In this document: positions 24,843 through 33,604 of the stretch, one piece after another
Layout: each line of letters opens with the position of its first letter
Numbering within the stretch: the first letter of the stretch is position 1
NCBI GenBank assembly: GCA_001512555.1
Contig: LFSK01000211.1
Location: 1 to 48,974 of the forward strand
Direction: 5' to 3'
DNA from: Clostridiaceae bacterium DTU059
GTDB lineage: Bacteria; Bacillota; Clostridia; DSM-8532
Length of the DNA: 48,974 nucleotides
Program-made: the position numbers and the translations under genes
Notes under the pieces: model-generated
The model's input: the letters and a program-made list of their open reading frames with translations, nothing else
Database searches by the model: none
What the model was told of the DNA's origin: nothing

Positions 24843-25940
24843 ATGTCAGAAAACCGAGCAAGGCACATGTTTCCAGGCGGGAATACCAGTTTGGGTTTTT
24901 TCAGCTATTATGACCATATCCTTCCCCAGGAGCAGGCAAGCAGGATCTATGTTATTAAGGGTGGACCGGGAACAGGAAAGTCCAGGTTTATGAAGACGAT
25001 CGCCCATGAAATGCTGAGCAGGGGATATAGAGTGGAGTTCATGCATTGCTCTTCCGACAGCAATTCCCTTGACGCTATTCTGATACAGGATCTGAAAGTG
25101 GCCATGATGGATGGCACAGCCCCCCATGTGATAGATCCGAAGCATCCCGGCGCTGTAGATGAGATACTGAACTTCGGGGCGTTTTGGAATGAGGAAGGGA
25201 TCAAAAATCATAAGAAGGAAATATTTGAGGACAGCCGTGAGATCAGCCGACTGTTTTCCAGAGCATATGGTTATTTAGGTGCCGCCCATGGTATCTATCA
25301 GCAAAGCGCTTCCATTTATGCCCGTGCTTTGGAGAGAGGAAAGCTCAACCGGATGATTTTAAGCCTGGAAAAGGAGCTGTTTGCCGATGCAGATAGTACA
25401 GGCGAACCTGGCCGGGAACGCTCCCTTTTTGCAAGCGCCATTACCCCTGAAGGGTACGTCAATTATTTGGATTCCCTGCTAAACCTGGGTACGGTGTACC
25501 AGATAAGGGGGGATATGGGCACCGGTGAGGAAGAAATCCTGGTGAGGCTGCGGAACCGGGCTCTTACCTGCGGCTATGATGTGGAGGGTTTCTATTGCGC
25601 ATTAAATCCCCGCAAGCTTGAGCACCTGATCATACCCGGGCTGGATGCTGCCATAACCACCTCCAATTCCTATCACCACTGTAGTACTGGCGCCACCAGA
25701 ACTATTGACATGATGGATCTGATGGATCCGGGGCTTTTGAAACGTCACCAAAGTGAACTTGAGGAGAACCGGACTGTGTTTGATGGAGTGATGTCTGTGG
25801 CCCTGGGGAGCATCAGGCAGGCCAAGGAAAACCACGACAGACTGGAGAAATACTATATTCCCTATATGGATTTCAAGGCTATGGACGCATGCTGCCAGGA
25901 GATTCTCCATCGCCTGACCGAAAAGGGAAGCGAGCAGTGA
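24843..25940 (+). CDS. P-loop ATPase of the PRK06851 type, function unknown
   Basis: A 365-residue protein opening with MFPGGNTSLGFFSYYDHI and Walker A KGGPGTGKSRFM (P-loop at residues 40-47), a layout I associate with the clostridial PRK06851 ATPase family. A repeated half is suggested by FHCSSDSNS-type FMHCSSDSNSLDAI and later EGFYCALNPRKLEHLIIPGLDAAI, which read as matching strand-loop blocks. No DNA-binding or membrane segment is seen. GGAGG lies 8 bases before the ATG. The upstream segment contains an AGAGGT/ACCTCT hairpin (about 24772-24787) of unknown use. No function is established. Confidence 0.75.
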   Translation: MSENRARHMFPGGNTSLGFFSYYDHILPQEQASRIYVIKGGPGTGKSRFMKTIAHEMLSRGYRVEFMHCSSDSNSLDAILIQDLKVAMMDGTAPHVIDPKHPGAVDEILNFGAFWNEEGIKNHKKEIFEDSREISRLFSRAYGYLGAAHGIYQQSASIYARALERGKLNRMILSLEKELFADADSTGEPGRERSLFASAITPEGYVNYLDSLLNLGTVYQIRGDMGTGEEEILVRLRNRALTCGYDVEGFYCALNPRKLEHLIIPGLDAAITTSNSYHHCSTGATRTIDMMDLMDPGLLKRHQSELEENRTVFDGVMSVALGSIRQAKENHDRLEKYYIPYMDFKAMDACCQEILHRLTEKGSEQ

Positions 25941-26071
25941 GAGAAAAGAGCCCTGAAGCCGCTTTTTCCAATTTTTTAAATGGTGCAGAGCGTGTGAAAA
26001 TATGAAGTTTCACATGCTTTCAGGGATCCCGTAAAGCCCGGTCGCTGTGCTGCACGTCTGCGAAACATCGG

Positions 26072-26097
26072 TATGTCATCGCGAGTGAAGCAATCTC
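26072..26097 (+). repeat. intergenic repeat copy (TGTCATCGCGAG...GAAGCAATCTC)
   Basis: This 26-base stretch matches the common intergenic repeat of the form TGTCATTGCGAGCGAAGCAATCTC with few changes. It shares its end with the pair at 23386-23553. It lies in the 247-base gap before rimO. Confidence 0.5.
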
Positions 26098-26122
26098 TGA
26101 AATCGCCTCTTTCTTCACGTCC

Positions 26123-26151
26123 TTGACTGGCATATGAGCCTGTGGTACAGT
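26123..26151 (+). promoter_or_regulatory. sigma-A promoter of the rimO-pgsA operon
   Basis: TTGACT, a 17-base spacer and TACAGT preceded by TGG (extended -10). Confidence 0.75.
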
Positions 26152-26187
26152 GGGCTGAGAAATTCAATCGCAATTGGGGGAAATAAA

Positions 26188-27543
26188 TTGAGCTACAATC
26201 TTGGGCTTATTTCCTTAGGGTGTCCTAAGAATCTGGTGGACAGCGAGATAATGCTTGGAGCGTTTAAGGAAAAAGGTTTTGTCCCCGTTGAGGATCTTTC
26301 ACAGGCGGATGCTATCATTGTTAATACATGCGCATTTGTTGGAGATGCGAAGGAGGAGGCCATTGTCAGCATTCTCGAAGCTGCCAGACAGAAGGAGGAA
26401 GGGCGGCTTAGGGCATTGGTGGTTACCGGCTGCCTTGCACAGAGATACCGTGAGGAGATTATCAGTGAAATACCCGAAGTGGATCTGGTTTTCGGGACCG
26501 GAAGTATTACCCGGGTGGCGGAGCAAACAAAGGCCTTTCTCGATGGAGAACTTTTGGAAAACCGTATATGGTGTGATATTCCCAATACAGTTGACTATCT
26601 TGACAATACCAGGGTTTTGAGTGACAACAAGCCCTATGCATACCTCAAGATTGCCGAAGGCTGCAGCAATAACTGTACCTACTGCATAATCCCAAAGCTC
26701 AGGGGGCCATACAGGAGCAGGCCTGTTGAAAACATTCTGAAAGAAGCTGAGTTCCTGGCAGCACAGGGAAAAAAGGAAATAGTCCTCATCGCGCAGGATG
26801 TCACTTTTTACGGCACCGATCTGTATGGAGAAAAAAGGCTGGTAGAATTAATCAGAGCCCTCAGCGGCATAGAGGAAATCCGATGGATACGCCTGCTGTA
26901 TTGCTATCCTGAACTTATAGATGATGCCCTTATCCAGGAGATGAAGGGTAACAGCAAGCTGGTATGCTATATGGATATCCCTGTCCAGCATATTTCGGAG
27001 AGCATACTCAGAGCCATGGGCAGAAGAGGTTCGGGTCAATACATAGAATCCCTTCTCAAGCATCTGAAGAAGGAAATACCCCATATCGCGTTAAGGACAT
27101 CCCTGATATCGGGTTTTCCGGGTGAGACCGAAGATGATCATCAGAAGCTGAAGGAATTTGTGGAGAAGGGATATTTTCAGCATCTTGGTGTATTTGCCTA
27201 TTCGCGGGAGGAGGGTACACCTGCCTACAGGATGAAGGATCAGGTGCCCGCAAGGATTAAAACGGCCAGAAGAAAAGCCCTCATGGAAGCACAGCAGGAA
27301 AATGTGGCCCGTTTTAACGGTTCGCGAATTGGCAAAACTTATGATACAATTATTGATGGAGTGGCAGAGGATGGTATTTTCTATTTGGGTCGGACCTATA
27401 TGGAAGCACCTGAAATAGATCCAGTGATATATGTGGCTTCATCACACCCTCTTGATATAGGAGATGTTGTAAAGGTTAAGATGCTTTGCTGCGACGAGTA
27501 CGACTTGATCGGAGAGGTAACAGGGGATGAATCTTCCAAATAA
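26188..27543 (+). CDS. rimO: ribosomal protein S12 methylthiotransferase RimO
   Basis: A 451-residue radical SAM enzyme that methylthiolates an aspartate of ribosomal protein S12. The N-terminal MTTase domain holds the auxiliary cluster Cys12, Cys48 and Cys82 (SLGCPKNLVDSE, VNTCAF, TGCLAQ). The radical SAM Cys159/163/166 are in CSNNCTYC, and a C-terminal TRAM domain follows. GCPKNLVDSE is the RimO form; MiaB would have a different block there. The start is TTG 26188, 7 bases after a GGGGG ribosome site; earlier frame codons fall between promoter and ribosome site. It overlaps pgsA by 17 bases. Confidence 0.96.
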   Translation: MSYNLGLISLGCPKNLVDSEIMLGAFKEKGFVPVEDLSQADAIIVNTCAFVGDAKEEAIVSILEAARQKEEGRLRALVVTGCLAQRYREEIISEIPEVDLVFGTGSITRVAEQTKAFLDGELLENRIWCDIPNTVDYLDNTRVLSDNKPYAYLKIAEGCSNNCTYCIIPKLRGPYRSRPVENILKEAEFLAAQGKKEIVLIAQDVTFYGTDLYGEKRLVELIRALSGIEEIRWIRLLYCYPELIDDALIQEMKGNSKLVCYMDIPVQHISESILRAMGRRGSGQYIESLLKHLKKEIPHIALRTSLISGFPGETEDDHQKLKEFVEKGYFQHLGVFAYSREEGTPAYRMKDQVPARIKTARRKALMEAQQENVARFNGSRIGKTYDTIIDGVAEDGIFYLGRTYMEAPEIDPVIYVASSHPLDIGDVVKVKMLCCDEYDLIGEVTGDESSK

Positions 27544-28102
27544 ATTAACGCTTTCGAGAATACTGGCAACGCCCGTTTTCCTTTTCTTTCTTGTTCCGGG
27601 ATGGTTCGGACAGTTTCTTGGTCTGGATCAATGGGGCAGGTATGCAGCCGCCGCTATCTTTGTTCTGGCCTCCATCACCGATCTTCTGGACGGAATGATC
27701 GCAAGAAAACAAAATTCTGTTTCAGAACTGGGTAAGTTCCTAGATCCCATAGCGGATAAGCTCCTGGTTACCACGGCGCTGGTGGCCATGGTTATGACAG
27801 ATAACCTGTCGGTGTGGGCAGTAGTTATTATTATCTCCCGTGAATTCATTGTGACCGGGATACGTGTTGTTGCTGCCGGTCAGGGTATCGTTATAGCCGC
27901 CGGCAAACTGGGCAAGATAAAAACAATCTTTCAGATCATTGCCATTGTGGCTATTCTCATTCATGATTTTCCTGTCTCACTCATACTTCCCTGGCTTCCT
28001 GTAGGGGATATCTGTATGGCCATAGCCGTTGTTCTCACAGTGGTTTCGGGTATTGATTATGTTGCGAGAAATGCGTACATAATAAAAAAGAACGGCAAAT
28101 AG
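27527..28102 (+). CDS. pgsA: CDP-diacylglycerol--glycerol-3-phosphate 3-phosphatidyltransferase
   Basis: A 191-residue integral membrane enzyme making phosphatidylglycerol phosphate. The CDP-alcohol phosphatidyltransferase motif D-G-x2-A-R-x8-G-x3-D-x3-D is present in DLLDGMIARKQNSVSELGKF and the following LDPIADK. Five to six hydrophobic helices surround it, and the opening NLPNKLTLSRI is typical of PgsA. The ATG lies inside the end of rimO with GGAGAGG upstream, so the two are translationally coupled. This rimO-pgsA pair is common in Firmicutes. Confidence 0.95.
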   Translation: MNLPNKLTLSRILATPVFLFFLVPGWFGQFLGLDQWGRYAAAAIFVLASITDLLDGMIARKQNSVSELGKFLDPIADKLLVTTALVAMVMTDNLSVWAVVIIISREFIVTGIRVVAAGQGIVIAAGKLGKIKTIFQIIAIVAILIHDFPVSLILPWLPVGDICMAIAVVLTVVSGIDYVARNAYIIKKNGK

Positions 28103-28135
28103 GGAGCAATTCCTGTTGCGTCTCATGGATTTTGC

Positions 28136-28164
28136 TTTACATGGCAACCTTTGTATGCTAAAAT
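28136..28164 (+). promoter_or_regulatory. sigma-A promoter of rpsO
   Basis: TTTACA, a 17-base spacer and TAAAAT. A TATAAT at 28172-28177 may be a second -10. Just downstream AACCGA/TCGGTT (28179-28194) plus a T-run forms a small attenuator-like hairpin in the leader. Confidence 0.65.
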
Positions 28165-28253
28165 ACAACAGTATAATTAACCGATGACTCGGTTTTTGGT
28201 TACTCCGGCCACTTACTGGGCATTCGGCTTTTAAAAGAAAGGAGTTATTAGCA

Positions 28254-28517
28254 ATGGACAAACAGTTAAAACAGGATATTATAGCAAAGTATGCTACTCA
28301 CGAGGGGGACACCGGCTCTCCGGAGGTTCAGGTGGCTCTTCTTACAGAAAGAATCAATCATCTCACAGAACACCTGAAGATCCATAAAAAGGATCACCAC
28401 TCCAGAAGAGGACTGCTGAAGATGGTTGGTCAGAGAAGAGGGCTGTTGAACTACTTGATGAAGAAGGACATTACCCGGTATCGTGAACTAATTGCTAAAC
28501 TTGAAATCAGAAAATAA
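28254..28517 (+). CDS. rpsO: 30S ribosomal protein S15
   Basis: An 87-residue S15, which binds the 16S rRNA central domain. [23 protein letters not shown] and [20 protein letters not shown] are signature blocks, and length is near the universal 88-89. AAAGGAG lies 9 bases before the ATG. The leader (28171-28253) may carry the autogenous control known for S15, but I cannot define that site from the sequence. A strong terminator separates it from pnp. Confidence 0.98.
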   Translation: MDKQLKQDIIAKYATHEGDTGSPEVQVALLTERINHLTEHLKIHKKDHHSRRGLLKMVGQRRGLLNYLMKKDITRYRELIAKLEIRK

Positions 28518-28542
28518 ATGGGCGGGTTTTCCGCCCATTTTT
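28518..28542 (+). terminator. rho-independent terminator of rpsO
   Basis: ATGGGCGG pairs with CCGCCCAT across a GTTTT loop and runs into TTTTT, immediately after the stop codon. Confidence 0.93.
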
Positions 28543-28563
28543 ATGACATAATATAAATACCCG

Positions 28564-28653
28564 CTTAATTTAATCACGGGCAACAGAAGATCAGAGAAGA
28601 TGATTCCAATATGGAATCCTGTTCCCTGACCTTTTGTCCCTGATTAAATTAAG
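28564..28653 (+). promoter_or_regulatory. 90-nt long hairpin in the pnp leader
   Basis: The closing arms are a perfect 13-base inverted repeat, CTTAATTTAATCA (28564-28576) with its complement (28641-28653). Inward there are GGG/CCC, then ACAGAAG/CTTTTGT (28583-28589 with 28631-28637), TCAG/CTGA, and a terminal hairpin GATTCC/GGAATC (28602-28618). It resembles a double-stranded RNase III substrate. In E. coli a hairpin at the same place in the rpsO-pnp interval mediates PNPase autocontrol. Confidence 0.7.
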
Positions 28654-28748
28654 TGCAAAGCATAAACCGGAACCCCCATTTTATTTGGATGGATTATACG
28701 GGATGTGCCATGCGCAAAGCGGGGAAAAAGAGAAGGAGAATTCGTATT

Positions 28749-30878
28749 ATGAAAAAAGTATTTAGCTTGGAAGTTGCAGGCAGAACACTTTCGGTTGAAG
28801 TCGGGCAGTTTGCCCAGTTGGCTAATGGCGCTGCGATGGTTCGCTATGGCGACACCGCTATTTTATCCACAGCTACCATGTCAAAGCAGCCCCGGGAAGG
28901 GATAGACTTCTTCCCCCTCAGCGTCGATTATGAGGAAAGGCTGTACTCGGTGGGAAAGATTCCCGGCGGGTTTATCAGGAGAGAAGGCAAGCCTACCGAG
29001 AAAGCCGTCCTGACGGCACGGGTCATAGACAGGCAGATGCGCCCCCGTTTCCCCAAAGATCTTAGGAACGATGTATCCATAGTGAATACAGTTCTCTCTG
29101 TGGATCAGGACAACTCTCCTGAATTCGCGTCCATCATCGGTACCGCTGTAGCTCTGTGTATTTCAGATATACCGTTCAATGGTCCGGTTGCCGGTGTCAT
29201 CCTTGGCCTGGTAGATGGAGAGGTCGTAATCAATCCCAATACCGAGCAGCGATTAAAAAGCGAAATGTATGTCACTCTTTCGGCTGATATGGAAAAGATA
29301 ATCATGATCGAAGCAGGAGCCAATCAGGTCACTGAAGAGGTTATGCTGGATGCTATCAAGAAGGGCCATGAAGAAATCAAACGAATCATCAGCTTTATTG
29401 ACGATATTGTCAAAGAGGTTGGAAAACCCAAGGTGGAGTATGAGCCCTATGTTGTTCCCGATGAGATATGGAATACAGTTTATGAAATGGCCTGGGAAGA
29501 CATGAAGGCGGCCATGATGAACGACGATAAGGCCGTCAGGGATTTGAACGTGGACACGGTTTGCAATGCGGTGCAGGAAAAACTGGCCGAAACCTTCCCT
29601 GAGCAGAAGCAGGAAATAGCCGATGCTCTGTACAAGCTGCAAAAGAAAGTGGTCAGAACCCTGATCCTTGATGAAGGCAAGCGGGTAGACGGAAGAGGGC
29701 TGATGGAAATCCGCCCGTTGCATTCCGAGGTGGCTCTCCTTCCAAGAACCCATGGTTCGGGACTATTCCAGCGCGGGCAGACCCAGGTGCTCACCAATGT
29801 TACCTTGGGACCGATGGGGGATGTCCAGACTCTTGATGGTGTTGATATTGAGGAAACAAAACGATATATGCACCACTACAATTTCCCGGCCTATAGTGTG
29901 GGAGAGGCAAGACCTACCAGAGGCCCCGGCAGGCGTGAGATCGGGCATGGAGCTCTGGCAGAGCGGGCACTTGAACCCGTCATCCCCAGTGAACAGGAAT
30001 TCCCATATGCCATCCGTCTTGTTTCCGAGGTCTTGATGTCCAATGGTTCAACCTCACAGGGTAGCGTGTGTGCCAGCACCCTGGCACTCATGGATGCGGG
30101 TGTTCCCATTAAAGCACCGGTTGCCGGTATCTCCTGCGGTCTTGTAGTAGACGAGGACAATCCGGAAAGGTTCGTAACCTTTATGGATATTCAGGGTATA
30201 GAAGACTTTTTCGGCGATATGGATTTCAAGGTGGCTGGAACCAAAAATGGTATCACTGCCATTCAGGTGGATATCAAGGTGGACGGCCTGAGCTATGAGA
30301 TCATCAGGCAGGCCTTTGAGATCACCAGGAAGGGTCGAATACAGATTCTTGATGAATGCATGCTGCCCACGATTTCCGAACCGCGTGATCATCTGTCTCC
30401 TTTTGCACCGAAGATATTCCAGACCAAGATTGATGTGGATAAGATACGCGAGGTTATTGGCCCCGGTGGAAAGGTGATCAATAAAATTATCGCCGAGACC
30501 GGAGTCAAGATCGACATTGAGGAAGACGGTATGGTGTATGTGGCAACTCCGGATGAGGAGGCTGGACATAAGGCCATCGCTATTATTGAGGGCATCGCTG
30601 GTAATGTTGAGCCGGGTCAGGTATACAACGGCCATGTTACAAGGCTTATGCAGTTTGGTGCCTTTGTTGAGTTCCTCCCTGGAAAAGAAGGCCTGGTTCA
30701 TATATCCAAGCTGGACACCAAACGCGTGAAAAAGGTCGAAGATGTTGTCAACGTGGGTGACGAGATCAAGGTTAAGGTTATTGAGATCGACAAACAGGGA
30801 AGGATCAATCTGTCCAGAAAAGATGTCCTTCTTGATGAAGCCAATAGCAAAGACCATCAGAATAAACAACAGGAATAA
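28749..30878 (+). CDS. pnp: polyribonucleotide nucleotidyltransferase (PNPase)
   Basis: A 709-residue 3'-5' phosphorolytic exoribonuclease of the RNA degradation machinery. It has two RNase PH domains (about 10-225 and 315-540) with a helical linker, the KH domain around residue 571 ([15 protein letters not shown]) and an S1 domain (about 620-690: [20 protein letters not shown]). [21 protein letters not shown] is the family block near the N-terminus. The ATG at 28749 follows AAGGAG by 10 bases; the frame extends 32 codons further upstream, without a ribosome site. The long leader hairpin at 28564-28653 suggests post-transcriptional autoregulation. Confidence 0.97.
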   Translation: MKKVFSLEVAGRTLSVEVGQFAQLANGAAMVRYGDTAILSTATMSKQPREGIDFFPLSVDYEERLYSVGKIPGGFIRREGKPTEKAVLTARVIDRQMRPRFPKDLRNDVSIVNTVLSVDQDNSPEFASIIGTAVALCISDIPFNGPVAGVILGLVDGEVVINPNTEQRLKSEMYVTLSADMEKIIMIEAGANQVTEEVMLDAIKKGHEEIKRIISFIDDIVKEVGKPKVEYEPYVVPDEIWNTVYEMAWEDMKAAMMNDDKAVRDLNVDTVCNAVQEKLAETFPEQKQEIADALYKLQKKVVRTLILDEGKRVDGRGLMEIRPLHSEVALLPRTHGSGLFQRGQTQVLTNVTLGPMGDVQTLDGVDIEETKRYMHHYNFPAYSVGEARPTRGPGRREIGHGALAERALEPVIPSEQEFPYAIRLVSEVLMSNGSTSQGSVCASTLALMDAGVPIKAPVAGISCGLVVDEDNPERFVTFMDIQGIEDFFGDMDFKVAGTKNGITAIQVDIKVDGLSYEIIRQAFEITRKGRIQILDECMLPTISEPRDHLSPFAPKIFQTKIDVDKIREVIGPGGKVINKIIAETGVKIDIEEDGMVYVATPDEEAGHKAIAIIEGIAGNVEPGQVYNGHVTRLMQFGAFVEFLPGKEGLVHISKLDTKRVKKVEDVVNVGDEIKVKVIEIDKQGRINLSRKDVLLDEANSKDHQNKQQE

Positions 30879-30976
30879 ACCGGTTCATTGATTCCAGATC
30901 ATTTAGCCGGATACCAGGGGTCTTTGATGCGGGTTTCCCTTCAAAGGCCAGGCAAGTTCTTGTTACAGTCATTCAG

Positions 30977-30995
30977 GATACCGGGGTGGTATCCC
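30977..30995 (+). other. hairpin between pnp and the THF riboswitch
   Basis: GGATACC pairs with GGTATCC across GGGGT. No T-run follows, so it is not a typical terminator. A larger-loop hairpin CTTTGA/TCAAAG lies just upstream near 30920. I found no convincing promoter for folT in 30879-31020, so readthrough from pnp is possible. Confidence 0.35.
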
Positions 30996-31020
30996 GATGC
31001 TGAGATAAACTGAATACCTT

Positions 31021-31125
31021 TAACAGAGCAGGTATTATGCGTCAAGTGTCAGAGAATGGGAGTAGAGTCTCTGAACGAAAAACCATGATCCCATGGTTTG
31101 CGATATAATACCGCATCCGCTGTTA
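31021..31125 (+). promoter_or_regulatory. tetrahydrofolate (THF) riboswitch
   Basis: P1 is TAACAG/CTGTTA (31021-31026 with 31120-31125). P2 is GGTATTAT/ATAATACC (31031-31038 with 31105-31112). P3 is TCAGAG/CTCTGA (31049-31054 with 31069-31074), and a further hairpin is AAACCATG/CATGGTTT. The joining segments GCGTCAAGTG and GCATCCGC match the conserved folate-aptamer core. It is followed by a perfect 9-base hairpin (31125-31147), the likely expression platform. The downstream folate-type transporter gene agrees with the call. Confidence 0.85.
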
Positions 31126-31195
31126 CAAATAAGTCTTTCTTATTTGTGCGAATGAGATTCTGTTAAAAAGGAAGCATGAAAGGAGAGATTTTTTT

Positions 31196-31987
31196 ATGTC
31201 CAAAAATCGCAATGCCGTCAAAAGAATTGTTCACGTAAGTCTTTTAATCACCCTTGCCGTTATCATCAGGAATTTCAGCTACTCGTTTTACATAGGTGGT
31301 GTCCTGACCACCAGGATCAGTTTTTCCGGTATTTTTACCAGGATGGCAGCTATTCTCTTCGGCCCGGTATATGGCGGACTGGCATCCGGGATCCAGGACG
31401 TAATAGGATATCTCTTAAAACCTGAAGGGCCGTTCCTTCCGTGGTTGACCCTGACTGCCATAGCCGGAGGGGTTGTGGCAGGTTTTCTGTGGCGCCTGAC
31501 CGACAAAACCGACTATTCGAAAGCCGGCAGATACTACCTGCTGTTTTTTGCCTGTATCGGCTTTATTGGAGGAATCAACCAGCTGGTTCTGTCCCAGTGG
31601 TCTGAATCGAAATGGGGTCAGTTACTGAAGGGCATGGGAAATAACAAAGACCTGGCATCAATGGGCCTTATAATCTTTGCCTGCATAGGGATTGCCCTGT
31701 ACCTTCTTAACATGCTCTTAAGGCGCATAAGCGCCAGATGGCAGCTCAATGGGTATTTCTTCAGGGTTCTGTTCGTTGTGGGTATTTCGGGACTTCTGCT
31801 AACTACGCTGAACACATGGATACTGCAAATAACATTTCCCGAGCTTGGCCAGATTGATTTTATGGTATTCTGGATCCCAAGGGTCATCAAAGAGGCCTTT
31901 GTGGTGATTGTCCAGTCCTATATAATATCTTTTCTCCTTTCTATTTATAACAGGTATTTCAAGTCAGAGCCCGTGTTGAGCAGGTAG
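31196..31987 (+). CDS. folT: ECF transporter S component, folate type
   Basis: A 263-residue membrane protein with about six hydrophobic helices, acting as the substrate-capturing subunit that docks onto a shared ECF energising module (encoded elsewhere). The segment MAAILFGPVYGGLASGIQDVIGYLL followed by GPFLPWLTLTAIAGG is the S-component pattern of the folate group. It is longer than the usual 170-200 residues, with an extra loop and helix around 130-180 (SQWSESKWGQLLKGMGNNKD). AAAGGAG lies 11 bases before the ATG. The THF riboswitch upstream makes folate the most likely substrate. Confidence 0.87.
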   Translation: MSKNRNAVKRIVHVSLLITLAVIIRNFSYSFYIGGVLTTRISFSGIFTRMAAILFGPVYGGLASGIQDVIGYLLKPEGPFLPWLTLTAIAGGVVAGFLWRLTDKTDYSKAGRYYLLFFACIGFIGGINQLVLSQWSESKWGQLLKGMGNNKDLASMGLIIFACIGIALYLLNMLLRRISARWQLNGYFFRVLFVVGISGLLLTTLNTWILQITFPELGQIDFMVFWIPRVIKEAFVVIVQSYIISFLLSIYNRYFKSEPVLSR

Positions 31988-32040
31988 CACAAGGTGTGGT
32001 GTGAGCCGTCATCAGAACAAACCGTCCCTGCTGTTTAAAT

Positions 32041-32070
32041 TTGCCAAGTAAAGAACAACAGTGGTAGAAT
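32041..32070 (+). promoter_or_regulatory. sigma-A promoter of glgA-nth
   Basis: TTGCCA, an 18-base spacer and TAGAAT preceded by TGG. Confidence 0.55.
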
Positions 32071-32107
32071 AATGGCACTAATCCATATATCGGGTGATGG
32101 GTGAAGT

Positions 32108-33604
32108 ATGAAGAAAATGAAGGTACTTTTCGTAGCGGCTGAAGCCGCCGGGCTCATTAAGGTGGGCGGTCTTGGCGACGTGGCCGGAGAACTGCCCCGC
32201 AAACTGAAGGAATTGGGTGCCGACGTCTGCCTTGTCATACCCGCACACCAGGAAATCGGTGCAGCCACAAAGGAGATTTCCGAGTTTACTGTTAAGATGG
32301 GTAACGAGGAAGAAATCTGTATTCTGAAGGAAGTTCCGGATGCACCGGTGACTACCCTGCTTATCGGTAGCGACCGGTACTTTGGAAGGCCGTCAGTTTA
32401 TGGTTACAGTGATGATGCTGAGCGTTTCACCTTTTTTTGCCTGGCAGTCTTTCAGTGGATGAAGGATTCTGGGTTCAAACCTGATATCATCCATCTAAAT
32501 GACTGGCATACGGCGCCCCTGGCCATGCTTGTCAGGGAGAAGGAGGATGAAATCCCTTCTCTGTCAAGTTGTGCGCTGGTTTTCACCATCCACAACCTTG
32601 CTTATCAGGGGATTTGCGGACATGAAGTTTTCAGGATCTACGGTGTCAGGGATGCCGCATTTGAGTCTGATGGTGTTGAATACTACGGTGATTTCAATCC
32701 CATGAAGGCTGGTATAGGTTATTCAGACAGGTTTAACGCAGTCAGTGTTACCGGAGCCCGTGATATGGCCACAAAGAAATACGGGTACGGACTAGAAGGC
32801 TTTATCGGCATACACAAGCGGCGGCTCTCAGGAATATTAAATGGTATTGATCATGATGTCTGGAATCCTGAAACCGATCCGGCTCTCTTCCAGAATTATT
32901 CTATTGAAAATCCCGGACCGAAGCGTGAGAATAAAAGGCAGCTGCAGAAACAGCTTGGCCTGGAACCGAAGGGAGTTGCCCTTTGCGGTGTGGTATCCCG
33001 GCTGGATCAGATCAAGGGAACCGATCTGTTGATCCCCGCTGCTGAGAAAATTGTAAAGAGCGGGGGACAGTTGGTGATCCTTGGCAAGGGCAGTTCTGCT
33101 TATGAACGCACATTAAAAAAACTGGAAAAGGATAATCCTGGCCGTATATCAGTTAATCTTGGTTTTGATGATGGGTTGGCACGGAGAATCTATGCAGCCT
33201 CCGATATGTTCCTGATGCCGTCCCGCTATGAACCCTGCGGTATCGGGCAGCTTATAGCCATGCGCTATGGCTCGGTTCCGGTTGTACACAAGGTTGGCGG
33301 ACTGGCTGACACTGTCCGGGATGAGGCCGCTCATCATGGAGCGGGCACCGGATTTACCTATAGCACCGATTCTGCAAATGCCTTTATCAGAGCTATAGCA
33401 AAAGGCCTGAGGATGTTTAAAACTGACCGGGAGGGATGGAAGAGGCTGGTTAAGCGAGCCATGTCTTATGATTCCACCTGGGACAGATCGGCAGAGTCTT
33501 ATCTGACCTTATACCAGGAAGCACTTACAGAAAGGGCTTTGAGACAGGCCGGAACCAAGCAGGACAGAAAAGATGCAGAAAGCGAAAGGAAGGCAATAAC
33601 TTGA
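32108..33604 (+). CDS. glgA: glycogen synthase (ADP-glucose type, GT5)
   Basis: A 498-residue glycosyltransferase extending alpha-1,4-glucan from ADP-glucose. The N-terminal KVGGLGDV (18-25) binds the sugar nucleotide. HLNDWHTAPLAML, FTIHNLAYQG and the C-terminal SRYEPCGIGQLIAMRYG with VHKVGGLADTV complete the GT5 pattern. The ribosome site is weak (GGGTGA). The other glycogen genes (glgB, glgC, glgD, glgP) are not in the window, so this is an isolated member. The stop codon overlaps the nth start by four bases. Confidence 0.94.
   Translation: MKKMKVLFVAAEAAGLIKVGGLGDVAGELPRKLKELGADVCLVIPAHQEIGAATKEISEFTVKMGNEEEICILKEVPDAPVTTLLIGSDRYFGRPSVYGYSDDAERFTFFCLAVFQWMKDSGFKPDIIHLNDWHTAPLAMLVREKEDEIPSLSSCALVFTIHNLAYQGICGHEVFRIYGVRDAAFESDGVEYYGDFNPMKAGIGYSDRFNAVSVTGARDMATKKYGYGLEGFIGIHKRRLSGILNGIDHDVWNPETDPALFQNYSIENPGPKRENKRQLQKQLGLEPKGVALCGVVSRLDQIKGTDLLIPAAEKIVKSGGQLVILGKGSSAYERTLKKLEKDNPGRISVNLGFDDGLARRIYAASDMFLMPSRYEPCGIGQLIAMRYGSVPVVHKVGGLADTVRDEAAHHGAGTGFTYSTDSANAFIRAIAKGLRMFKTDREGWKRLVKRAMSYDSTWDRSAESYLTLYQEALTERALRQAGTKQDRKDAESERKAIT

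Noticed and set aside
26123-26187. Start of rimO at ATG 26134
   Set aside because: That codon lies inside the promoter, before the predicted transcription start; TTG 26188 has the ribosome site.
28564-28653. The long inverted repeat as a rho-independent terminator
   Set aside because: No T-run follows the 3' arm, and a complete terminator already lies at 28518-28542.
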